In this document: piece after piece, positions 33,756 to 40,608 of the stretch
How the letters are laid out: every line of letters starts with the position of its first letter
Numbering within the stretch: position 1 is the stretch's first letter
Assembly (NCBI RefSeq): GCF_028649595.1
Contig: NZ_JAQSLK010000002.1
Coordinates: 124,001-188,000, forward strand
Direction: 5' to 3'
DNA length: 64,000 nucleotides
Origin: Campylobacter magnus
Lineage (GTDB): Bacteria; Campylobacterota; Campylobacteria; Campylobacterales; Campylobacteraceae
Translations under genes and position numbers: made by a program
The notes under the pieces: generated by a model
The model's database searches: none
What the model was told of the DNA's origin: nothing
Seen by the model: only the letters and a program-made list of their open reading frames with translations

Positions 33756-34292
33756 TTAAAATCTATCCTTATTTATTGAAGCAAAGCTATTGATTTTTAA
33801 CTTAATTGTATTATCTTGCTTTTGTATATCTTTAAGTGTCTCTGACAATAAATTTAGTAGATCATTACTAGCATAATTATCTGTATTTATTTTTTTAGCT
33901 ATAGAGTTAATATTTACACCGATTTTTAGCAAATCTTTTCTTATTTGATTTATTTCATTTATTTGAGAATTTGCTGGATTAGTATCAGTATAAATTTTTT
34001 GAGAAATCAAAAATTTTATATATCTACTTACATTTAAAAATTCGCTAACTGCTAATTTTTTAAGCTTTAAATATTCATTTTCATTTATTCTAACTTTGAC
34101 AATTTTTATTTTACTATCTGGAGTATTTTCTAGCTCATTATAATCACTATTTTTATTTTTAAAATTTTCTTTTTTTGATGCTTCATTTATCATAGAATTT
34201 ATAATTTGGCTCATATTAGTTTTAGTTTCTTGAGATAATTCTTTTAAAAATTTTTTATTTTCATCAGTTATAAAAAATGAAAACATTTTCAT
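33756..34292 (-). CDS. MobC-like relaxosome accessory protein
   Basis: A 178-residue protein with an N-terminal helical segment, a ribbon-helix-helix-like part near residues 65-100 (KIVKVRINENEYLKLKKLA), and LLKIGVNINSIAKKIN near 125, the hallmark of MobC-type proteins that help the relaxase open oriT. It ends INKDRF. Divergent from the leading-region genes, with the candidate oriT directly upstream. Confidence 0.75.
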   Translation of the reverse strand: MKMFSFFITDENKKFLKELSQETKTNMSQIINSMINEASKKENFKNKNSDYNELENTPDSKIKIVKVRINENEYLKLKKLAVSEFLNVSRYIKFLISQKIYTDTNPANSQINEINQIRKDLLKIGVNINSIAKKINTDNYASNDLLNLLSETLKDIQKQDNTIKLKINSFASINKDRF

Positions 34293-34319
34293 ATTTTTTC
34301 CTTAATGTTGTTTAGAAAA

Positions 34320-34500
34320 CTTCCCAAGATTTTTGAAAAAAAATCTTGGGACTTTCGCATTAAATGCTCTAGCATTTAATGCCTATTTTGGCTTGCCAAA
34401 ATACAAAGAGCCTGCGGCAGCGCAGGTGGGCAAAAAGGGATAACATATATATGTTAGGCACTTTTTGCCCTTTCCTGCATTTAGTCAATGAGAATTGTAG
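34320..34500. other. Candidate origin of transfer (oriT): cluster of five inverted repeats
   Basis: Inverted repeats in order: CCCAAGATTTTT (34323-34350); GCATTAAATGC with 4-nt loop (34357-34382); ATTTTGGC-TT-GCCAAAAT (34385-34402); CCTGC...GCAGG (34411-34426); GGGCAAAAAG...CTTTTTGCCC (34428-34470) enclosing the palindrome AACATATATATGTT. Such a dense array between divergent mobilisation and leading-region genes is typical of oriT. A nic site could not be assigned with confidence. Confidence 0.6.
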
Positions 34501-34571
34501 CACGCCTTTTCTTAAACTTCCTTTAAGCTAACTTTTATTACAATACACGATGAAAGAAAGGAGCAAAAAAA

Positions 34572-34802
34572 ATGCTGACACCAAATAATGAAAAAATAAA
34601 AAATCTAAAAGCTAAATATCTTAAAGCTGTTGAGAAAGAGCGGAAAGTTATTGAAAAATCTTTAATTGATTTTTCTAATAATTTAGTAGAAATTGCTTTA
34701 AAAGATGAAAAATTTAATTCTGATTTTTTAGCATTTCTAAAAAAAGATAATTTAAAAAACTTAGATGAAAAATTTGTAAAAATTTTAGAATTTTATAAAT
34801 AA
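34572..34802 (+). CDS. Small helical protein in the leading region (76 residues)
   Basis: Basic first helix (NEKIKNLKAKYLKAVEKERK) then LIDFSNNLVEIALKDEKF and FLAFLKKDNLKNL. No signal or membrane segment. AAAGGAGC lies before the ATG. It is the first gene to the right of the candidate oriT. If transfer starts with this strand it would be among the first genes in the recipient. Function is unknown. Confidence 0.65.
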   Translation: MLTPNNEKIKNLKAKYLKAVEKERKVIEKSLIDFSNNLVEIALKDEKFNSDFLAFLKKDNLKNLDEKFVKILEFYK

Positions 34803-34869
34803 GATATCATTATTTATAAAATATTTTTTTTAAAAATTTTAATTAGGTGTTTAGGGAATTTTTTAAAAT

Positions 34870-34936
34870 TCCATAGATAAACTTTCTTAAATTTTGCTGC
34901 CAAACAAAAATTTAATCTAAAACATCGAAGGAGAGG
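34870..34936 (+). repeat. Leader repeat: remnant of the 15435 gene's 3' end
   Basis: TTAAATTTTGCTGCCAAACA matches 16424-16441 and reads, in frame, as LNFAAKQ followed by a changed end and a stop at 34936-34938. It supplies AAGGAGAG to the next gene. Confidence 0.6.
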
Positions 34937-34939
34937 ATG

Positions 34940-36049
34940 ATGGAAAATAATACACAAAATCTTAATAATACCGATCTATTAGCAAATGAAAGTATTTTCA
35001 GATTAGAGGCTAAAAAGATATATGAAAATTGCGAATTAATTGGTATTAAAATTCTAAATAATGAAGAGTATCTTGCTGAAAAATTTGGTAAGTCAATTGC
35101 TGATGATCTCGTTGGTGAAGCAATGCAAGATGAAAATGGTTATTCTTCAATTGATAATGAGCCTGAGTTAGCTGAACTTTTTTTGCATAAGCTAGTTAAT
35201 CTAGATGCCTTTTGCCACGAGATAAATATGCAAAATGGAGGCGGTATTGATACCAGCAAAAAATTAGATTTTTCTTTGACACTAAAAGATGATAAAAACG
35301 GAATTCATATTGTTAGTTTTAAAGATTTCCAAATGGGAATTAAAGATATGGGGCAAGGCTTTGAACATTTACTTCAACAAGCTGATCAAATAGATAATAA
35401 TAAAAACAAAAGTGTTGTTAAAACAAAAGCTAAGTTAGATAGAATATGTAGAATTCCTAGTGAAATTACTGAAAAAAAATTAGCCAGCAAAGCTCATCAA
35501 TTTACCAAAGCATTACAAAATGCTATTCCAAAAGATTTATCACCAGAGGCTTCGGCTTTTATGGCACATTTTATAGATAACTTTTTGAGCAAAGATAAAG
35601 AACAAGATAGGCAAAGCTTCATAAGAGCTTGGAATGATCAAAGAGCAAAAGAAGTTACAAGAGGGGAAGAAACTCCAAAAAAGAATAGTGAAGTTTTTGA
35701 TGAGAAAGCTGAAACCAAAACTACAATTTATAATGATAAAAATGAGCCTGATTATGTAAAGAAATTTAGAGAGGATAGTGTTGCATTTCAGGCTTATGGA
35801 AGAGATTATGAAAAAATACAAACTACTTTTGCTGAAAACAAAAATGAAGCTCAAAAAATAGAAGCAGAAAAGAAGCTAGAACAAAAATATAAAATAAGTA
35901 TTCCTGAATATTTGGGCTGTGTGAAAAAGCAAACCCAAATGCAAGAGCTTGCTTTGGAAAATATAAAAAAAAACAATCTAGCAAAAACGGCTAAAACTAA
36001 AGAGCAAAGCAGAAGCAATCAGCCAACAGATAGAGGTCAAAATATATGA
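34940..36049 (+). CDS. Uncharacterised 369-residue leading-region protein
   Basis: A soluble protein with an alpha/beta N-terminal half (ELIGIKILNNEEYLAEKFG), a middle segment KLASKAHQFTKALQNAI, and a helical, Lys/Glu-rich C-terminal third ending NQPTDRGQNI. The proline-Asp/Ser-Arg-Gly of that tail recurs in the relaxase tail (ADPSDRG). Of two adjacent ATGs the second, at 34940, is better spaced from AAGGAGAG. It overlaps the primase by 4 nt and is probably one operon with it. No family recognised. Confidence 0.68.
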   Translation: MENNTQNLNNTDLLANESIFRLEAKKIYENCELIGIKILNNEEYLAEKFGKSIADDLVGEAMQDENGYSSIDNEPELAELFLHKLVNLDAFCHEINMQNGGGIDTSKKLDFSLTLKDDKNGIHIVSFKDFQMGIKDMGQGFEHLLQQADQIDNNKNKSVVKTKAKLDRICRIPSEITEKKLASKAHQFTKALQNAIPKDLSPEASAFMAHFIDNFLSKDKEQDRQSFIRAWNDQRAKEVTRGEETPKKNSEVFDEKAETKTTIYNDKNEPDYVKKFREDSVAFQAYGRDYEKIQTTFAENKNEAQKIEAEKKLEQKYKISIPEYLGCVKKQTQMQELALENIKKNNLAKTAKTKEQSRSNQPTDRGQNI

Positions 36050-37071
36050 GTAATTTTGACACAGAAGCAGTATTAGCTCAATTTGAAAATTCATTAAGAG
36101 AGCAAGGGTTTATTATAGATAAAAATATAATAGCCGATGGCAAAATTCATAGATTAAGAGTTGCTGGTGATCTTGGCAGCAAAACTAGCGGAGCTTATGC
36201 TTTACATTTAGATGGACATCCTGCTGGCTATATTCAAAATTTTAAAAGTGGCGAGGGTGGTATTAAGTGGAAATATGATGGTAAAGTGAAATACGATACT
36301 GATTATAAAGCAGTATACAAAAAACAAATTGAGGAAAATAGGCAAAAAATATTGGCAAGAGAGCAAGAGCTGGAGCTTAAATATCTGCAGACAGCAGATA
36401 GGCTCTGCGCAGAATATCAAGCAGCAAAACAAGTAGAAAATCATCCTTACTTAACCAAAAAAGAGATAGGTGCAGGGCAGGATATAAAACTTGATAAAAA
36501 TGGCAATTTACTTATACCATTGCAAGATGAAAATGGTAAGCTTTGGAGTGTTCAAAGAATAACACAAAAAGGCGATAAGTTTATTGGAGCAATTCGCACG
36601 ACCGAAGAAAAAGAGCAAAATCTAGAATTCCCAGCAAAGAAAAAAGGCTGTTTTTATACTAGCAAGCCCTTAGATGATCAAGATGAGTTTATTATCTGCG
36701 AGGGATTTGCTACTGCTAAAACTCTAGAAGATGAGCTGAAAAAAGCCACGATAATGGCAGTTGACGCTGGTAATTTACTCTTTGTGGCAGAAAAAATACA
36801 CAATCTTTATCCTGACAAACCTATAAGTATTTATGCTGATAACGATATAGCCAAAAATATCAATGTTGGGTTAAATAAAGCTCTTGAAGTAAAGGAAAAG
36901 TTACCAGCGGTAAAAGTTTTTAGTCCAGCATTAAATAAAGATGATGTAGAACAAAAACTAAGTGATTTTAACGATATAAAAATCAAATATGGCACTTTAA
37001 AAAACAAAATAAGAGCTGTGAGCTTTTCTAAGAAGTTAGAAGGAAACAAAGAGCCTGAAAGAGAAAGATAG
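36046..37071 (+). CDS. TOPRIM-domain primase-like protein with Glu-Arg tail
   Basis: 341 residues. An N-terminal part with HRLRVAGDLGSKTSGAYALH (split) and YIQNFKSGEGGIKWKYDG, found in phage and plasmid primases, then KLWSVQRI and the TOPRIM core: IICEGFATAKTL near 216 and IYADND near 262. It should prime complementary-strand synthesis in the recipient, like TraC of RP4, which is itself carried across. It ends NKEPERER. No zinc-finger domain is visible. Confidence 0.82.
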   Translation: MSNFDTEAVLAQFENSLREQGFIIDKNIIADGKIHRLRVAGDLGSKTSGAYALHLDGHPAGYIQNFKSGEGGIKWKYDGKVKYDTDYKAVYKKQIEENRQKILAREQELELKYLQTADRLCAEYQAAKQVENHPYLTKKEIGAGQDIKLDKNGNLLIPLQDENGKLWSVQRITQKGDKFIGAIRTTEEKEQNLEFPAKKKGCFYTSKPLDDQDEFIICEGFATAKTLEDELKKATIMAVDAGNLLFVAEKIHNLYPDKPISIYADNDIAKNINVGLNKALEVKEKLPAVKVFSPALNKDDVEQKLSDFNDIKIKYGTLKNKIRAVSFSKKLEGNKEPERER

Positions 37072-37083
37072 ATAAAAATTTGT

Positions 37084-37089
37084 TATAAT
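37084..37089 (+). promoter_or_regulatory. -10 element (TATAAT) before the AbiEii pair
   Basis: TTTGTTATAATTTTTGTAAC sits 35 bp before the ATG at 37124, which has its own GGTAAA ribosome-binding sequence. The pair therefore has a promoter separate from the primase operon. Confidence 0.5.
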
Positions 37090-37123
37090 TTTTGTAACTT
37101 AAAAGCAAAATGATGGTAAAACA

Positions 37124-37519
37124 ATGATAAAAGAGTATTATTCGGGCTGGGAAGCTTTAAATTTAGCAAAAGAAAGTGGTGCTATTGCTGATTGGCACCC
37201 ATTATCTTATTGGGGTTGCAGGCCACAAAAATATACTTTCAACAAAGATTTAGGCGACTGGGGGATAAGTGAGCGTTTTATATCGTTTATTGGCAAAAAA
37301 GACTATGTAGCTAACTACCCAAGAGCTATTGCTGATTTGGTGCTAAAAAATGAGATAAAAGAGCTAAAAAATTGTGTATATGATTATTTGGATGACGATG
37401 AAGCAAAAGAGCTTTATGAGATTTTAAAAAAGTATAAAACATTAGATAATATTAAAAACTTTTTAAAATACGAATTGACTAAATACTATTTTTTGGATAA
37501 GGAAAATCAAGATGTATGA
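37124..37519 (+). CDS. Antitoxin-type partner of the AbiEii toxin
   Basis: 131 residues starting MIKEYYSGWEALNLAKES; GDWGISERFISFIGKKDYVANYPRA (split) and an acidic helix follow. It lies directly upstream of, and overlaps by 8 nt, an AbiEii-type nucleotidyltransferase, the standard place for the antitoxin. It ends ENQDV without a Glu-Arg tail. I do not see a clear AbiEi winged helix, so the family is uncertain. Confidence 0.6.
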   Translation: MIKEYYSGWEALNLAKESGAIADWHPLSYWGCRPQKYTFNKDLGDWGISERFISFIGKKDYVANYPRAIADLVLKNEIKELKNCVYDYLDDDEAKELYEILKKYKTLDNIKNFLKYELTKYYFLDKENQDV

Positions 37520-38261
37520 AAATTATCAAAAAGAGAGAATAGACATAATCAAAAAGGTTTTGCAGGCACTAAATGATAATTTTGTGCTAAAGGGTGGGAC
37601 TGCTTTATCCTTATATTATGGCTTGAATAGATATTCAGAGGATATTGATTTGGATGCCAAAAGTAATAATATGGATATAACTAAACTATTAAAATCTAAT
37701 AAAAACTTTAGGGACTACAACATTACTATTAAAAAAGATACTGACACTGTTTTCAGGACTATGCTAGATTATGGTGGACAATCACATTTAGGAAATTATC
37801 CGCTAAAAATAGAAGTGAGCAATAGAAATAAAATCTTTTTACAGCAAGGTTCTTTGACATACACGAATATAGATGGAGTTAATGTTTATAATATTTCAGA
37901 GCTAATAGATATGAAAATAGCAGCATTTAATGGCAGGGATAAAGTAAGGGATTTGTATGATTTAAACTTTTTATTGAACAAATATCCTGAGTATTTTAAT
38001 CACAAACAATTATGGCAAATCAATGAAAGGATAGCATATTGCGGAGCTGATGAGTTAAATATGCTTTTAGCCGATGAAGTTAAGAAGCATAAACTAATAA
38101 GCAATGAGAATATAGATTTAAATAATTTCGTTCAAAATTTTCAAGCTAGAATTGAAAATACTTTGAATGATAAGAGAATAGAAAAGCAAAAAGAATTCAT
38201 CAAAAATCTGAGTATAAAAGACAAACAAATACAAAATAAAGAACCCCAAAGAGAAAGATAA
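37512..38261 (+). CDS. AbiEii-type nucleotidyltransferase toxin with Glu-Arg tail
   Basis: 249 residues. The nucleotidyltransferase core is intact: LKGGTALSL at about 26-34 and RYSEDIDLD at 40-48, with KVRDLYDLNFLL further on in place of the KDYID region. AbiEii-type toxins pyrimidinylate or guanylate cellular targets and give phage defence or element stability. The C-terminal extension (KEFIKNLSIKDKQIQ and NKEPQRER) exceeds the fold and resembles the end of the adjacent primase (NKEPERER). This is the third toxin of the element with such a tail. Confidence 0.85.
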   Translation: MYENYQKERIDIIKKVLQALNDNFVLKGGTALSLYYGLNRYSEDIDLDAKSNNMDITKLLKSNKNFRDYNITIKKDTDTVFRTMLDYGGQSHLGNYPLKIEVSNRNKIFLQQGSLTYTNIDGVNVYNISELIDMKIAAFNGRDKVRDLYDLNFLLNKYPEYFNHKQLWQINERIAYCGADELNMLLADEVKKHKLISNENIDLNNFVQNFQARIENTLNDKRIEKQKEFIKNLSIKDKQIQNKEPQRER

Positions 38262-38590
38262 TGAGCCAAAATGATAAGCTGGAGTTGTTTTCAAAGCTAT
38301 TTGATTTTGAGAAGCGTGGGAATAGCTATATGGCAAAATCAGATGGAGCAGTTATTACAATATATCAAAATGGCAATCATCAAATACAAGGCAAAAATGT
38401 AGATTACGCTAAAAAAATGATTGATTTTTTACTGCGAAAAAGTGATTGTGAAAGTTTTGGCGGACATATTTTTAGCACATTGGAGCTTAGTATAGAAATA
38501 AATCCAAATCTAAAAGAAAAGGCACTAAATGCTATAATTAAAGCTCTTGATGAGATTGACCCTGAAAATGTTGTTTTTGTGAAAAATTAA
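38261..38590 (+). CDS. Uncharacterised 109-residue protein downstream of the toxin
   Basis: It starts in the TAATG of the toxin gene, so the two are coupled. One small alpha/beta domain can be read (GNSYMAKSDGAVITIYQNGN; YAKKMIDFLLRK; ENVVFVKN). No signal peptide or tail. It might be a third component of the toxin unit. Family not recognised. Confidence 0.6.
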   Translation: MSQNDKLELFSKLFDFEKRGNSYMAKSDGAVITIYQNGNHQIQGKNVDYAKKMIDFLLRKSDCESFGGHIFSTLELSIEINPNLKEKALNAIIKALDEIDPENVVFVKN

Positions 38591-38644
38591 AAAACAAAGA
38601 TATAAAAAGTGATAACTATGAATGCAGGGATTTTGAGTAGAAAT

Positions 38645-38662
38645 GGGGGAAAAGCATCCCCC
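38645..38662 (+). terminator. GC-rich hairpin after the AbiEii unit
   Basis: GGGGGA, 6-nt loop, TCCCCC. No T-run follows, so it is a weak candidate. Confidence 0.35.
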
Positions 38663-38756
38663 TCGAAATCAGGTGGCATTATACTAAAAATCTAGCTAAA
38701 AAGCAAGAGCTTTTTATAAAAAAGCATAAAAAATCTAACATAATGTAGGTAGAATA

Positions 38757-39035
38757 ATGATGACAGAAGAGCAAAAGCTATTCTTTTGTGAGCTAAATCA
38801 CATTAAAAACCAGCTTAGGGATATAGCTGAACAGTGGCGTGGCTATAATAATATTTCTCTCGCTGAAATGTTAGAACAAAGAGCAGACGCTCTTGATGAG
38901 TTAGGTAACCACATAACAAGTGGTGGAGAGCGTAGAGATATTGCTGATTATAAGATTTTTTTAGATGATGCAAGAATTTTTATGTATCGCTCTATAATTG
39001 ATTTTGAGAATTTTGAAAGAAAAACTCAAGGCTAA
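38757..39035 (+). CDS. Uncharacterised small helical protein (92 residues)
   Basis: Predicted all-helical, acidic and soluble: LFFCELNHIKNQLRDIAEQW, then NISLAEMLEQRADALDELGN. ATGATG offers two starts one codon apart. It lies alone between the AbiEii unit and the RNA-like sequence at 39061. Function is unknown. Confidence 0.6.
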   Translation: MMTEEQKLFFCELNHIKNQLRDIAEQWRGYNNISLAEMLEQRADALDELGNHITSGGERRDIADYKIFLDDARIFMYRSIIDFENFERKTQG

Positions 39036-39048
39036 AAGCAAATATGCT

Positions 39049-39054
39049 ATAATA
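39049..39054 (+). promoter_or_regulatory. Strong -10 element (TATGCTATAAT) of the RNA candidate
   Basis: An extended -10 (TATAAT preceded by TGC) with predicted start near 39061. No reading frame follows. Confidence 0.55.
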
Positions 39055-39060
39055 TCCATT

Positions 39061-39160
39061 GAAGCCGATAGCGATTAAGCAACGCCGCTATCATCAGCTT
39101 GGCTGTGTGAGCGTTGTTAATTTAAATCACAAAATAAAATGTCGCACAGCCACTTATGAG
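39061..39160 (+). ncRNA. Candidate structured small RNA
   Basis: Two stems follow the promoter: GATAGCG/CGCTATC (39068-39093, 12-nt loop) and GGCTGTGTG/CGCACAGCC (39102-39152, 33-nt loop, one G-U pair). The first loop (ATTAAGCAACGC) can pair with GCGTTGTTAAT in the second loop with one bulge, which would form a kissing or pseudoknot contact. The sequence GAGCGTT also recalls the crossover-like sites. It converges on mazF. Confidence 0.4.
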
Positions 39161-39162
39161 GA

Positions 39163-39501
39163 CTAAATTTTAGTGATTATAATGCTATTTATAAACTCTA
39201 CAATTTCATTAAAGTTATTTTTACCAAGATTATCAGCAAAGGCAAAATTCCTTGCTCTATAATCAAAGCTCTTTATTTGGTCGCACAAGGCTACACCATT
39301 TACTGTTTTTGTTTTTATTGGTATTTCAAATGGATAGCCCTTAATTTGCGTAGTGATAGGGACTACCAAGCAAAGACCAGTTTTTGAGTTATAAATGCTA
39401 GGACTTAATACAAGTGCTGGTCTTTTTCCTGCTTGTTCGCTACCAAGCTGTGGATTAAAATCAATCCACACAATATGCCCCTTTTGTGGTGTGTAGTTCA
39501 T
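39163..39501 (-). CDS. mazF: MazF-family endoribonuclease toxin
   Basis: 112 residues with GHIVWIDFNPQLGSEQAGKRPALVLSP, the MazF/PemK start with the active-site Arg, and PITTQIKGYPFEIPI. MazF cleaves mRNA at short sequences. The gene starts one base after mazE ends. Length and sequence are standard, and it has no Glu-Arg tail (ends IIITKI), unlike the other toxins of the element. Confidence 0.93.
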   Translation of the reverse strand: MNYTPQKGHIVWIDFNPQLGSEQAGKRPALVLSPSIYNSKTGLCLVVPITTQIKGYPFEIPIKTKTVNGVALCDQIKSFDYRARNFAFADNLGKNNFNEIVEFINSIIITKI

Positions 39502-39502
39502 C

Positions 39503-39730
39503 TTACCACTCTTTGCCTATGCTTGAAAAATCATTGTAAATATTCAGGTTTTCATCTGTAATTTTTTCACACAAGCTCTCTATGCTTTTTTCTTTTTTTT
39601 CAATTACAAGCTTATTTTTAATAGCGTTTATTTTTAAAAGCATATTTTCTTTTAAATCTAATTGTTGTATAAGCGAGTTTGGAATTCTAATCCCCATAGA
39701 ATTTCCCCACTTATTAAGTGTTACTTCCAT
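39503..39730 (-). CDS. mazE: MazE-family antitoxin
   Basis: 75 residues beginning MEVTLNKWGNSMGIRIPNSL, the AbrB/SpoVT-type DNA-binding fold of MazE, with an acidic toxin-binding end (ENLNIYNDFSSIGKEW). The start at 39730 has AAGGAAG in place; the longer frame to 39790 would add a hydrophobic stretch unlike MazE and has no such site. The pair probably stabilises the element. Confidence 0.9.
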   Translation of the reverse strand: MEVTLNKWGNSMGIRIPNSLIQQLDLKENMLLKINAIKNKLVIEKKEKSIESLCEKITDENLNIYNDFSSIGKEW

Positions 39731-40196
39731 AAAATACTTCCTTTCAAGTTTATACAGAAGTATAATATATTTTTTTAAAAAAATCAACAAGCATAGATCT
39801 AAAAACCACTAAAGTCAATATAGTTTTACAGGCAAACCAAAAAAATCTCTGAAATTATGGGCTTTTTCGCTAACGCTCAAAAGCCTTTTACACCAAAAAA
39901 GAGAAAAATCTTATTCTTGCCACTTTAGAGAGCTGTGAGAGCCTAAAAGGCTTTTAGTGCTATTTGGGTATTACTTTTTATTTTTAAAGCATAATAGACC
40001 CATTAAAATGCTTTAAATGGCTAGTTGATGTTTAAGCTGAAATGAAATTCTAGTTTTTCTTTTTTGGTGTAAAAGGGCGAAGCACTAATTTTCATTGGAC
40101 GGCTAGAATATTATAAAAATTCATTTGACATAATTAGTATACGCGTGCGCGCGGGGGACACACACATAGCTAAAAAATTAAAAATACTATATATTT

Positions 40197-40246
40197 AAAT
40201 CATTATAAAATCAATGTTTTAGCTTGTCCTATGAAAAAATAGCTAA
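40197..40246 (+). repeat. 50-bp direct repeat, copy 1
   Basis: Identical to 40276-40325, period 79 bp. It contains TTTTAGCTTGTCCTATGAAA. A decayed partial unit (ATAGCTAAAAAATTAAAAAT) precedes it at about 40167. Candidate attachment or other element-end sequence. Confidence 0.85.
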
Positions 40247-40275
40247 AATTAAAAAATAAAAAAATTAAATTCTAT

Positions 40276-40325
40276 AAATCATTATAAAATCAATGTTTTA
40301 GCTTGTCCTATGAAAAAATAGCTAA
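40276..40325 (+). repeat. 50-bp direct repeat, copy 2
   Basis: Second copy of 40197-40246, with no mismatch. Confidence 0.85.
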
Positions 40326-40608
40326 GTTTTATCTTTTTTGTAAAATATTGATTTGGATACTTAATTGTAGAGTTATATTTTTAGAGTTTGTTTTAGTTTT
40401 TTATAAGTATTTTATTAGAATTTTTTATTTATAATAGTCCGAGTAATTATTTTGTTTGGGGGCTTTGGGGGATTTTTTAAAATCTCTCACTCTCTCGCCA
40501 AAATTTTATGTATTTTTAGCATGCTTTGAGCAATGCATTTTTATCTAGGGGCTTTTTAGAGCCACCAAAATGCTTTTTGGTTTTTTATTTTTGATAAAAA
40601 GAGAGACA

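Larger units (their letters stand above)
39791..40608. other. Non-coding boundary region between element and chromosome
   Basis: 818 bp without a credible gene. It holds a hairpin GGCTTTT...AAAAGCC (39860-39885), a 19-bp perfect inverted repeat CCTTTTACACCAAAAAAGA (starting near 39884, with its inverted copy near 40058-40076), a GC-rich spot (CGCGTGCGCGCGGGGG, about 40142-40157) and two 50-bp direct repeats. Coding style changes across it, from low-complexity element genes to chromosomal genes, so the right end of the element is probably here. Confidence 0.55.

Noticed and set aside
38757-39160. tRNA or tmRNA at the right end of the element
   Set aside because: No acceptor stem, T-loop or CCA end can be drawn. 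The two stems found do not form a cloverleaf.
39869-39878. TAACGCTC near the right edge of the element as another crossover site
   Set aside because: Only eight bases match and it forms the loop of a simple hairpin. The second half-site is missing.
1-40000. Replication initiator or element integrase
   Set aside because: I looked for Rep, ParA and tyrosine or large serine integrase signatures and saw none. If present they lie left of the window.
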